From contig JAUMIR010000001.1 of the NCBI GenBank assembly GCA_030847615.1, positions 291,240,187-291,304,186 of the forward strand: DNA of 64,000 nt, given 5' to 3'. The stretch is from Gambelia wislizenii (lineage: Eukaryota > Chordata > Lepidosauria > Squamata > Crotaphytidae). Below, piece after piece: positions 21,283 to 31,290 of this stretch. Position numbers and translations under genes: made by a program. Every line of letters starts with the position of its first letter. The stretch's first letter is position 1. A model generated the notes under the pieces. It worked only from the letters and a program-made list of their open reading frames with translations. It ran no database searches and was not told where the DNA came from.

Positions 21283-21862
21283 AGAACCTCTCTCTGGCTT
21301 TCCTTCGCAAACGAAGATTCACCTATCGCCACCACCTACGATTCCTCGAGCGCTTTCATCAGCGCTGTCTACGCACAATCCTAAATATACACTGGACTGA
21401 CTATGTGACGAATGTTGCTGTCCTTGAGCAAGCAGGGATCACCAGCATTGAGGCCATGATATTGAGAACACAGCTGCGCTGGGCAGGGCACGTTTCTAGG
21501 ATGGAGGACCATCGCCTCCCAAAAATACTACTCTACGGTGAACTCGCCACGGGTCAGCGTAAGAGGGGCGCTCCAAAAAAGTGATACAAAGACTCCCTGA
21601 AACAACATCTCAGGCTTGGCCAAATTGATCACCAACAGTGGTCCGCCCTGGCCTCACATCGGGAGGCATGGAGATGCACTATCCACAATGCTGCAGCCTT
21701 ATTTGAGAACTCACGACGAACAAGTCTTGAAGAGAAACGACAACGCAGAAAGAATCACAACCCAAAAACATCACCCAAGGAGACCTTCTGCTGTGCTTTT
21801 TGCAACCGGACTTGTTTATCTCGGATTGGCCTTTTTAGTCATCAGCGCGCTTGCAGAAAGCG
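21283..21862 (-). mobile_element. RTE-like LINE copy 3 with 5' inversion
   Basis: 21283-21330 is the LINE 3' tail on the minus strand (CTCTCTGGCTTTCC, then the stem-loop). 21331-21862 is the ORF2 C-terminal region on the plus strand, starting at the ACCTATCGCC point that is internal to copy 2 and stopping just before the normal 3' tail. A minus-strand insertion whose 5' part was inverted, as in twin priming, explains this order. One in-frame stop and truncation make it non-functional. Confidence 0.75.
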
Positions 21863-21869
21863 CACATTT

Positions 21870-22344
21870 AAACAGCAATTTAGATACTTTGCTTCTAGAC
21901 TTACTGGAGGTTAATTTGCACTTACAGGAAAAATTTTGTTTGTTTTTTAGTTTATATCCCATTCTACCCCTAATGCTCTAATTTTACTTAGTGCATTAAA
22001 TACAATTAATGGAGGGGGAAATGGAAGTGGGGTGGAAATCCCAAAGTAATTTAATTTTCATAATGATTCCAGAGACCTCCAGTATAGTTAATTTCTTGTA
22101 ACCAGCTTGCAGTTATTATCCACAGTTGTACCTAGAAGACATTAGACAACATGAACCTTCCCCATACCTCTTTAGCCAAGGACCACTCAGTTTGGGGGAA
22201 GAACTGATAGAAATCTAGCATTCTGCTCAGAGACCTTTCTTGAGAAACTCACTAAGCAGTGTCTATGGATGAAATGACTAGATCTTGTTTATACATTGTC
22301 AGAGTGCTCAGGCTTTATAATGATTTCAGTACTTGTACCTCTAG
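21870..22344. other. PLA2R1 intron, no recognised feature
   Basis: AT-rich, nothing named. Confidence 0.4.
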
Positions 22345-22521
22345 ATAGTACAGTAGTCTGGTTTGATGGCTCTCCAGTTCATTATTCAAACTGGGGCATG
22401 AATGAACCTCTGCTGGGCCAGACAAAGGGAAATGTTTGCACTGCCCTGAGAGCCACAGATGGAGTCTGGCAAGTATCCCCCTGCCAAGAAAGAAAAGGAT
22501 TTGTATGTAAAACCCATACAG
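22345..22521 (+). CDS. PLA2R1: PLA2R1 exon, end of CTLD8
   Basis: The acceptor is TACCTCTAG and the donor is ACAG|GTATGA; the exon enters and leaves phase 1. With the carried base it starts NSTVVWFDGSP, then YSNWG, TALRATDGVWQVSPCQERKG and FVCK. The sequence WQVSPCQE+KGF+CK is diagnostic of mammalian PLA2R1 CTLD8. It completes the last lectin-like domain, with both C-terminal cysteines present. NST is a potential glycosylation site. Confidence 0.95.
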
Positions 22522-23011
22522 GTATGAAACCTATGTTAAAAGCAACTTACACATGTATATACAGAAGTCTTCTTTCTTCTGCTTTTTCTGTTATCATATG
22601 CAGTTAATTACTTTAAAACCCTTGCTATAGTGATGGTGATCACTGCTTTAAATGTTTAATTGATCCCATGCTACTTTCCTTAGAGCACAAGTGACATACT
22701 TTGCAGTTCACAGTGGGAACTCATAGCAAAAACTTGCCTTTTTTCTGAGACAACAAAAGGGAAAAATTCAGTTTCATTTTTGTCAGATTTTTCATGCTGT
22801 TGCATAATATATTCTCCTCCAGGAATAAACCTTAAATTTCCTTTCTAGAGAAATGGATTTATGAGATTGTGTGTTCTTATCATTGAAATTAGCAACCATT
22901 AGTTCTATTCCAAGTAAATAATTTAGGACTAGTGTGCCAGTATCCAGTATTTTTACATACACAGAACTCTGAATCATAAGATTAATAAAAATCAAGAGCA
23001 TTTTGGTTGTG

Positions 23012-23023
23012 AAAGAATGGACA
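23012..23023 (+). repeat. 12-bp target duplication, left
   Basis: AAAGAATGGACA; the right partner AAAGAATGAACA is at 23820-23831, with one mismatch. Confidence 0.8.
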
Positions 23024-23819
23024 ATGTGAAGTCGAAGGCTTTCACGGCCGGCATCCATAGATGTTCCTTGGTTGTTTTTTTTCCGGGCTGTGAGGTCGTG
23101 TTCTAGAATAGTTTCTTTCTGACGTTTTGCCTGCATCCATGGGTGGCATCCTCAGAGAATGGTTGGGTAGGTGTGTGTGTGGATTTTATATACTGTGAAC
23201 CCCTGTTGGGGAGTATATGTAAATTTGTGTAATTGAATGGTTAGTTTCTGGGTATAGAAATGCAAGGCTCATTAGTGTCTGTTTGGCTAATGGTTGGTTC
23301 ATGGGCAATTATCTCTGGGAATCCCCTTGTCCCTTGGTGGAATTCCTTTGTAAGTGTTGAGATTTGATTCTATTGTATTTCAAAACTGGGAGCCAGATTT
23401 TGTTTACTTTTAAGGTTTCTTCTTTCCTGTTGAAGTTGTCCAGGTGTTTGTGGATTTCAATAGCTTCTCTGTGCATTCTGACATACAATAGAATACAATG
23501 CAATAAAAAAACAATAGAATCAAAACTCAGCACTTACAAAGGAATTCCACTCAGGGACAGGGGGATTCCCAGAGATAATTGCCCATCAACCATTAGCCAA
23601 ACAGACACTAACAAGCCTTGCATTTCTATACCCAGAAACTAACCATTCAATTACACAAATTTACATATACTCCACAGGGGTTCACAGCACATAAACTTCA
23701 CACACACACCTACCCAACCATTCTCTGAAGATGCCAGCCACAGATGCAGGCGAAACATCAGAAAGAAACTATTCCAAAACACGGCCTCATAGCCCAGGAA
23801 AAAAACCCAAGGAAAATCT
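23024..23819 (-). mobile_element. Foldback Penelope-like element (copy 1)
   Basis: The insertion is a long imperfect palindrome: the left arm (23024 to about 23390) and right arm (about 23500-23819) are reverse complements through motifs such as CCAACCATTCTCTGA and AATGGTTAGTTTCTGGG. Between them, on the minus strand, is a short coding remnant REAIEIHKHLDNFNRKEE, which resembles the C-terminus of Penelope-like ORFs downstream of the GIY-YIG nuclease. The left end carries about 30 extra bases (GAAGGCTTTCACGGCCGGC) missing from the right arm, which marks the true 3' end. It sits in the PLA2R1 intron between the 22345 and 24022 exons. Family assignment rests on the protein pattern and the foldback habit of Penelope elements. 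Confidence 0.7.
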
Positions 23820-24021
23820 AAAGAATGAACACTTTTATGGCAACGTTTCCTTAAACTCAAGCATTTTGTAATTAAGACACTGATGTTATTGCTTAGCCAA
23901 ATCTTTCTTGGTTCTCAAAATTTTGTACCATTTCTGTATAATCCTATAATCAATGAATTATGTAAGATAACTTTTGCACATTGTTGAATGATTTGTCATT
24001 AATTCTCCCATTATTTTTCAG

Positions 24022-24054
24022 ATTTTCATGAGATTATGATACAGTCAGTAAAAG
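24022..24054 (+). CDS. PLA2R1: PLA2R1 short exon, juxtamembrane linker
   Basis: A 33-base exon with acceptor TTTTTCAG and donor AAAG|GTACAC, entering and leaving phase 1. With carried bases it encodes DFHEIMIQSVK, the extracellular linker between CTLD8 and the membrane. Mammalian PLA2R1 has a similarly placed but unrelated-looking linker. It is supported by exact phase fit on both sides, not by sequence conservation. Confidence 0.75.
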
Positions 24055-24151
24055 GTACACTTCATATTAACTTTGATATATTTTAATCAAATGAACTGAA
24101 GTATGTGGTTTTATATCGGTTGCTATTAAGATGCCCCTTCTCCTTTTCCAG

Positions 24152-24372
24152 TATCAACTCGTAGAATTGTGATCCTGGTAGTATTATCAGTTTTGGTGAT
24201 AGCTGCCACTGCTATAGCTGCATGTCTGTGGTGCTTCCACAATCCCAGTCATCACTTTAGAAGACTACATCAATTCAGAAATGCCTGTCCTGCAGAGGGA
24301 AACTCTCAACCTGCTGCCATTGAAGAAAATGTCCTCATTTCTGATCTGGAGAGGAATGATTACCTTCAGTGA
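24152..24372 (+). CDS. PLA2R1: PLA2R1 last coding exon: TM helix and tail
   Basis: The acceptor is CTTTTCCAG; the exon enters phase 1 and ends at the TGA 24370-24372. It encodes a basic stop (STRR), a hydrophobic helix (IVILVVLSVLVIAATAIAA at about 24167-24223), then a cytoplasmic tail of about 45 residues. HFRRLHQFRN and EENVLISDLERND match FFRRLAGFRN and EENILISDLEKSD of human PLA2R1, which fixes the identity. Mammals have an NPYY or NSYY internalisation motif right after FR; here the residues are NACP, so the tyrosine-based signal is missing. The acidic dileucine-like EENVLI remains and could be an alternative signal. The protein ends YLQ, three residues longer than the human tail end. Confidence 0.95.
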
Positions 24373-24690
24373 TACAACAACAACCAAAATCCAAAAATGG
24401 CAAATGGAGTTGAAATTTTATTACTTGGGTTTTATGAATCTTTGTCTCCCAGTAGCCACATGGCCAAAGAGTGACTTCTCCCTGCATTGATATCCCTCCA
24501 GATCATCTTAACTGACAACAACAAAAACATCTTGACAAAACGTAGGCCTGTGACTCTAACATCCCCATTTTTTTCCCCTCCTGTATCATTTTTAAAACCT
24601 TTGCCTGATGAAGAAGCCAGTGGAATTTCAAAGGTTTGCATGATGTATTTTATGCATTTTTGGTTGGCCCAATAAAGGTATTATTGTTTT
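24373..24690 (+). other. PLA2R1: PLA2R1 3' untranslated region
   Basis: Short inferred 3' UTR from the stop codon to just beyond the first good poly(A) signal. Its second half (from about 24604) looks repeat-derived. Confidence 0.6.
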
Positions 24691-24750
24691 GTGGATGTTG
24701 GATGTTGTTGTATTTTGCTATATGGCCAACACAGCTACCCCTGGATATCT
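24604..24750 (+). repeat. Amniote interspersed repeat tail in the 3' UTR
   Basis: CCTGATGAAG, CCCAATAAAGGTATTATTG and GGCCAACACAGCTACCCCTGG follow the layout of a common reptile repeat 3' end (CCTGAAGAAG...AATAAAGGTAT...CACGGCTACCCC). Named from pattern memory only. Confidence 0.55.
24671..24676 (+). terminator. Candidate PLA2R1 poly(A) signal AATAAA
   Basis: First AATAAA after the stop codon, about 300 bases downstream, followed by T/GT-rich sequence (TATTATTGTTTTGTGG) suitable as a downstream element. A second AATAAA is at 24823-24828. Confidence 0.65.
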
Positions 24751-24916
24751 CTTTAGTGATACAGTTATGAGAGTCAAGGGAAAATTCTTTTAACACACAT
24801 TATGATTTGTCTGTGTGTTTTAAATAAAGGCTCCTCAGCCTCCTTAGATAAACTTTACGTGGTGAACTGATTCCAGTTTAAGACAGACCATCATGTGCTT
24901 CATTTATACAGTTTTA

Positions 24917-25515
24917 GGACTTTATCACACCAGGCTGCTAATATGCTACAATCACGTTAGTGTAGTAAATGCAAACATACTGGTTTGGGGACAGTCATTT
25001 TCGCACAGCTCTTGAAAAGTGCCATGCTATAGTCCCGGGCTCAGTCTTCTGCATGACAGCCTCCATAACACCACTTTCCTGCCCTATGTCTTTTCCATCA
25101 TGTCTTTTGGTCATGTAAATATGACCAATATACATATGAAAATATGTATATATTTCAGCACATCGCACAGTCACAGCAATTGATTTAAGTAAAAAAAGAA
25201 AGAAAATACATTTAAAAAGAAAAAGTCTGCTTGGGAATAGGAAGGGCAGGATGGGGAAAAGAGCAGAATCATGCCCACTAATACCACGTGTCTGCCTGAA
25301 TATCAGAATTGCAATGGGAGGAACTTATCACATGTGAATCAAGTGGCAAAGCAGTGCAATGGGAGGTGTTGACAGGTTTTGCCCATCAGTGAAAAGGAAC
25401 ATGCCAGGAATGGATGGAAGATGAAGCAGCTATAGGTGTTATGTGATAAGATATGGCCACAGACACTACTATCCTGCTGTAATTCCGATTTTGGCAGCCT
25501 TGTGTGATAAAGTCC
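24917..25515. mobile_element. 600-bp MITE, GGACTTTATCACAC ends
   Basis: Left end GGACTTTATCACACCAGGC and right end CTTGTGTGATAAAGTCC are TIRs of about 17 bp, flanked by TTA (24914-24916 and 25516-25518). The TTA duplication suggests Harbinger-type mobilisation. The interior repeats weaker versions of the motif (ATGTGATAAG, CTTATCACATG). No coding capacity. Confidence 0.8.
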
Positions 25516-25518
25516 TTA

Positions 25519-26480
25519 AAATAGAAGCAACCCTTGATTTATAATGGAACAATCTTGCAACAGCCCTTGCTTGGGACTGAAAATACTGGGAGCAAGTACA
25601 TATCCAGAAGCAGATTGGAAACTTAATATATTCACAGCCCAGCAGAAAAGAGTTGAGATCAAGGACTAGATCTCTTTGGAAGGCCACCTTGATCTTGACT
25701 CTTTCTGGGGAAATGGCTTGTATGATAGTGCTAGAAACAAGTCCACTAGGCCATTTCCACTGCAAGGAATCAAAATGTCTACTCCCAGTGCTATTTCATT
25801 CTAGTAAAATTGCAGGTACAAAATTAAAACAATTATACATCAATTAAAGAAGTAGATGTGTTCCTGGGTATTGCTTCTTTAAGAGAAAATTTGATACCAG
25901 AGGCAGAAATAACATGGAGAAAATAGAGATCGGTTCCTACACCACAAAAAAAGAAGAGCACTTCAACATGTTTCAGCAAACATTTATTCCGAACTAATAA
26001 TATATGCATGTGAAATGAAACAATCAGGTCAATCCACTTTTCTTACGATTTCCATTTTGGTGGCCAAACTTATAAATCTGTGCTTTTTTAACATGCTGGG
26101 AGTAGCTGGGGTGACAAGCTAATCTGAATTCCTCCTTTTTCTCCTTTTTACTGTTTACGCATACTCAGTAGGAATCCTGGAGAAAGCTGCTGTTTACCTT
26201 GCCTGTTGTATACAGGCACACACAACTACAGTAGGATCAGCTAGAGCAGAATCCTACTCATTCCAAGCTCAAACTTTTTTGCATTGCTTAATATAGACAT
26301 ACTCCTGCAATTCAGTTGTGAAAGTCTGTGTTTCTCCAGTCTTCCTTCACCATCCTTGCAATGCCAATGGTGCTAAAAAAACTTAAAGCTAGTTTGAGGA
26401 TGAGGAAGAAAAAGGGGGCTGGAGGACATAAAAGACTTTGCAAAACGGAGCTTTTTTGTCAGAAGCTTTGGCTTTTGGCT
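25519..26480. other. Intergenic, no recognised feature
   Basis: No similarity I can name. Confidence 0.4.
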
Positions 26481-26483
26481 TTG

Positions 26484-26645
26484 GTTTGACACTGCTTTAA
26501 CTGCCATGGTTCAGTGCTCTGGGATCCTAGGATTTGTAGTTTTGTGAGATATTTAGCCTCTGTCCAAGAGCTCTGGTGCCACAACAAACTACAGTTCCCA
26601 GGATTCCATAGGATGGAGCCATGATAGTTTAAGCAGTGTCAACTG
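26484..26645. mobile_element. Foldback MITE
   Basis: Arms about 26486-26543 (TTGACACTGCTTTAACTGCC ... GGATTTGTAGTTTT) and 26586-26642 (AAACTACAGTTCCCAGGATT ... AAGCAGTGTCAA) are inverted. This is a family widespread in iguanian lizards, as I recall it; half copies are at 13500 and a relative at 61121. Confidence 0.75.
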
Positions 26646-26649
26646 CAGT

Positions 26650-27543
26650 ATTTCTGCAGTTTGGCAGCAGCCTTTGTTAGTATGTTTGCACATTAATAAT
26701 TTGTGGTGTGGGTAAATTGTCCCCTTTCACATAAACTGTCCTCCTCCAGTGTTTATCCAGTACACTCATCTAATATAGATACATTTTATTTATTTATTGT
26801 CAAGATCATATTATCCCTGCTCTGTATTCATTCAGTGGAAATTGTGGGACAGGGGTGGGTGAGATTTGGTACTATGATGTAAGTGAGCACCAACCAGCAT
26901 TTTGGCTGCTGCATTCACAACCAACTAGTTTCCAATTATTTTTCAAAGATGGCTGCAGGTAGAGTGTACTGCAGTAATTTAATCCAGATGTAGTTAAGGC
27001 CAGATCTGGTTTTATCAGGAAAGGACAGTTTGTGCACCAGCCTAAACTAGAAAAAGGCACTCCTGGCTGAGTGCCATCCATCAAAATTCACCTACCTTTC
27101 CATTTTAAAATAGTTCCCGGAGATTAGATACCTTGCTTAGTGAGTAGTAGACCTAGTGGGACAGTATGCTACATTTTTATTATTTAAACAACATAGTTCT
27201 CATTTCTCTGGGTGACGAGGCCTTATTTAAGGGAACTAGAGTATATCTGTTTTCTTGTGTATTTGCAGGGTTGGGTTGGGTTTGTTCATTCCTCCTTGCT
27301 ATGGTTTCTGCTTTTAGTTCCCGCACATGTGTGCAAACCATGCACTTTTTGTGATTTATAGAGTTCTAGCAGTGATACATTTGTAAAATCCTGTCTGAGC
27401 TGAAAAAACACAAAACAAGTAAAAATGTTTTCTTTCTTTAAACAAACAAACAAACAAACAAAAGCTTTCTGTGCAAAAGAAAAGTTTGTTAGAGGAGGAA
27501 CCCAGCTGACTTTTCATAGTGCGCACTGATTCCCTAAAGTCAC
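26650..27543. other. Intergenic, no recognised feature
   Basis: Contains a CAAA microsatellite at about 27441-27462. Nothing else named. Confidence 0.4.
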
Positions 27544-27755
27544 CAGATACCATCTGATCTTGGACACTAAGCAGGTTCAGCCCTGGTTAGTACTTGAATG
27601 GGAGACCACCAACAAATACCAGGTGCTGCAGGCTATATTTCAAATGAAGGAACTAGCAAACCACCTCTGAGGATTCCTTGCCTAAGAAAACCCGATGAAA
27701 TTTATGGGTTTGCCATAAGTCAACAGGCGACTTGAAGTACATTCACACGTACCCC
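27544..27755 (+). mobile_element. 5S rRNA-derived SINE
   Basis: ATCTGATCTTGGACACTAAGC, CCCTGGTTAGTACTTGAATG and GGGAGACCACC reproduce the internal promoter half of 5S rRNA, followed by the body CCTTGCCTAAGAAAACCCGA and GGCGACTTGAAGTAC. Not a functional 5S gene. Confidence 0.88.
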
Positions 27756-27999
27756 CTCCACCCCCGAAGAAATAAAAATACTGGTAGTAAAAACGTGTTA
27801 ATTTGGAAGCTTCAAAGCCATTACTATTTAAAAAAAAAATTAGGTTGCTACAGACTGCTCTGTTTTCCAGCAGTGTGGGGAAGCAATCCTTAACACTGGG
27901 TACTGGCTCTACCTCCAATACAAACAGGCAGGGCTAACAGCCAATTAAATTTAACATAGTATTAAAAAGGTGCTTTGATCAAAGCCTAGGAAAGACTTG

Positions 28000-30150
28000 T
28001 CCCCAAGAGGGACAAACAGACAGCCCATGCTCAGCATGCAGTGGCATGGGCGCTTGTAGGAGGCCACTGTCTTTGGGCAGCCATTTGCAAATTAATGTCG
28101 ATACTTCCCACCAAAACCCTGGGATGGGGGAGGAGCCTCAGTGTCATCGCTGCCTATTCCTCACTCAGATACAGACAGTTCCAGGCCCAAGGCCAAAGAA
28201 AAATGGCGTTATGAGGCTTTGTTGCCTCATTTGAGTCAAGGGGTTTCTTCAGGCTCTCTTGCTCAGACCAAGGAATTCTCCCCACCATGTAAGGTTCAGA
28301 AAAAGAGGCATCATTCTGTGATTACAAGTTGGGAGAAAGAGGACTCAAAGGTTTCTGTGCCTCTGACAAAGAGGAAGGGGAATTGGCCTCTTTGACTGTC
28401 ACTTCCGGTGGGGGGCCAACTAACCAGCTTCGCTCATGTTTGGGAAGATACTTACTCAGACGCGTTGGTTCAGAGGACAATCAGTCATGGCTATACCTTA
28501 TCTCAGGGTCCAGGGAGTTCTTGTCCATCCTTATTTGGACGACCTGTTGATTTGTGCGTCATCTCCTCAAAGAGCTGCTCAGTACATTCAGACGACCATC
28601 AAGTGTCTCGAGTCTTCAGGGGTTTCTTCAGGGGTCTTCAGTCTGATGTCCGAAACCACCCGGTTGTTTCTGTGGGCAGAGTCTCATCTCTCCATCAGAG
28701 CAGAATATCTGAAATGGGAGATGAACTCGCAAGCAGACTGGTTGAGCAGGCAGGATCTGGATCAAGGGGAGTGAAGTCTCAACTTGCTTGTGTTCCAGAT
28801 GATAGTGCAATGTTTTGGTTCCCCTTAGGTGGATCTTTTTGCGCCTGTGGAAAACCACAAACTTCCTCGCTTTATGTCAAGGTTCTCGACAAAGGGAGTG
28901 TTAGCATTCAATGCTCTCGCAGTTGCTTGGGCCCAGGTATTGTGTTATGCTTTTCCTCTGATTTTAATTCTTTCCAAGGTCTTCAGAAAGATTAGGATGG
29001 AAAAGGTGGAGGTAATTCTCATAGCCACTTGGTAGCCTAGTTGTCCCTGGTTCTCTGACCTCATGGAACTTCAGGTGGGGGAGAGTTGGTCTCTTCCTCT
29101 CTGGCCAGATCTTCTGTTTCAGCAAGGTCTGCTTCACTCAAACCCAGGCTGGTTACAACTTTATGCCTGGAGGTTAAGTGGCAGAGATTGATTAAGGCAG
29201 GCTATGATTGAGATGTGGTGGACCCCGTTCTGGCTGCTAGACAGCCTTCCACCATTCAGATTTACAAATCTACCTGATTCGTGGGTCTTCTGTAGGTGGT
29301 GTTGCAGTAGGAAGGTTAAACCTAAAGGTGCCTAGGTAGGTGTAGTCTTGGCTTTTGTACAAGCCGGTCTTAAGAAGGGTCTTTCTGCTAATATCCTGAA
29401 GACGCATGTTTGTGCCTTAGGTTCTATCTTGAAGGGTGATTTCTACAAGTCTTTGGCATGTCAATCCATATATTCACAGTTTTCTTAGAGGGGTTTCTTT
29501 GCTTCGCCCCCCTGTGATTCATCGTTTCCCATCTTGGGATTTAAGTGTGGTTCTTCGGGCTTTGACCGAAGCAGCTTTTGAGCTTCTTAGATTGATAGAT
29601 CTTCATTTTCTTATATTCAACATTGTTTTTCTGGTAGCAATCACTATGTTTCATAGAGTTTCTGAGTTGGGAAAAACTAATGTACTAAGAAAGACTTGTA
29701 CATTTTTCACAAGGATTCAGCAGTTTTACATTTGGATCCTTCCTTTGTTCCAGAGGTCAATTCTGTTTTTCATAGGGCTCAGGAACTGGTTCTTCCGTCC
29801 TTTTGCCTGAATCCTTCCACTGTTCAGGAAAAGAATTGGCACAGGTTGGATGTGCGAAGAGCGCTCAAATTTTATTTGGATGGGACTAAGGTTTTTCGAA
29901 AATCTGAATCTTTTTTTGTTTCCTTTGCTGAGTCACTGAGTCTTCCAAGGGGAAGAAGGTTTCTTCTTCCACTATCGCCAGTTGTCTGTGTCTTTGTATT
30001 GCCTTGGCTCATGAACAAAGTTCTAAACCTGTTCTGCAAAGGGTTCAGACACATTCGACATGTATTGCGGCTACTTCTGCGACATTTTCTATGTCAGCTT
30101 CTTTGGGTGAGATCTGTAAAGCTGCTACATGGTCATTGCCATGGAAGACC
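28000..30150 (+). mobile_element. Degenerate DIRS-like tyrosine-recombinase retrotransposon
   Basis: Broken frames line up in DIRS order. A charged gag-like stretch is at about 28140-28395. A reverse transcriptase active site YLDDLLI is at 28532-28552, close to an RNase H segment with WAESHLSIRAEYL and QADWLSR. The connecting region is DLFAPVENHKLPRF ... YAFPLILI (about 28829-29035). A tyrosine recombinase part follows, with VDVRRALKFYLDGT-like sequence and a C-terminus LGEICKAATWSLPW near 30105-30150. Most of the reverse transcriptase is deleted and there are stops and frame changes throughout, so it is inactive. The 3' end runs into a CA repeat at about 30176. Flanking inverted or split direct repeats typical of DIRS were not located. 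Confidence 0.75.
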
Positions 30151-30234
30151 ACAATACTGTAGAGGTATATTGACAAACACACACACACACACACGGCCCT
30201 GAGTTTGTAAAACCTGAGCTAACAACAGTTAATA

Positions 30235-30248
30235 ACAACAGCACTTTT
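30235..30248 (+). repeat. 14-bp target duplication of the L1, left
   Basis: ACAACAGCACTTTT, repeated exactly at 36154-36167. Confidence 0.9.
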
Positions 30249-30485
30249 GGGGGGGCATGGCTAGAAACTGACCATGCCAGACTTGTAGTTGTCGTGCTCC
30301 TCCTGATCTTGGCTTTTTCTTCATAAAAACTGAGTTTTATTCACAAAAAGTTGATCCACCTTTGCTCGCTATACTACATGCAAAGGGTCAAATGCCTGAC
30401 TGAGCAGTCCATAGCCAATTACTACCCAGCAACTAAAGAATGTCGATCACCTCTACCAGGTGGCTCTGCTGGCCCGGATGACATC

Positions 30486-31290
30486 ATGGCTCCTGGCTTG
30501 AACAAATCAGGGAAAGGTAACCAGACGGAACCTATCCAGCCTACGGACCAGGACCTTTCAATCCAACGTTCAAGGCAGTGCAAGCTGTTTATGGAAGATC
30601 TCCACAGGGAACTGGCCCTGGCGTTAGAACCAGTCAATTCGAAACTAATGAATTTGACAGGTAAAGTTGCGGCTATCAAGACCACAGCCAATGAAGTTTT
30701 ACAGGCCACCATGGCCCATAACTCACGCATCTGTCAGCTTGAGGAAACCAATCGGCACCTTCAGGGCAAGGTAGACAATCTTTAAAACAGGAGCTGTTGT
30801 TTAAATATCCTCTTGCATGGGCTTATGGAAGGAGATGAGAAGAGTAACCTCAAGGTCTTCCTTCTGGCTTGGCTTAATGACCTGTGTCCAGACCTAAACC
30901 TCAAGGACTCAGACATCGAATGAACCCACCAAGTGATTATGGCCCCTCAAATGATGGGAAGACCCCCCCCAAGAGACATTCTAATTCGTTTTTTCTCTTT
31001 TCAAAGGAAAATGCAGGTCTTGTCTAAGCTAAATGCCCTTGCATCACTTACCTTTGAAGGGTCCACGATCTCCCTGTTTCAAGATGTCTTGATGGAGACC
31101 CTACAAAGGAGGAGATAGCTTAAGCCACTCACCTCTCTCCTGCTGGAAGCAGGCTACAAATATAGATGGGGTTTCCTTTCCACATTATGATAACCAAAGA
31201 TGGCTCTACAATGTCAGCGTCCTCTAAAATACAACTGCTAGAGTTGCTGATAGCATTGGACATACAGGTTCCCAAACCATTAGAGAGGGA
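30486..31290 (+). pseudogene. L1 ORF1 remnant (RNA-binding protein)
   Basis: From the ATG at 30486, an N-terminal basic part, a coiled-coil segment (VNSKLMNLTGKVAAIKTTAN through RHLQGKVDNL), then after a stop codon at 30783-30785 an RRM-like and C-terminal part (RDILIRFFSF, YKYRWGFPFHIMI). At least three in-frame stops (about 30783, 30921 and 31117). The layout fits the L1 ORF1p nucleic-acid chaperone. Confidence 0.75.

Noticed and set aside
22792..23136. Protein-coding gene on the minus strand
   Set aside because: Overlaps the arm of the foldback Penelope element and has no recognisable domain.
27544..27660. Functional 5S rRNA gene
   Set aside because: Only the internal part is 5S-like, it is diverged, lacks a terminator and continues into a SINE body.
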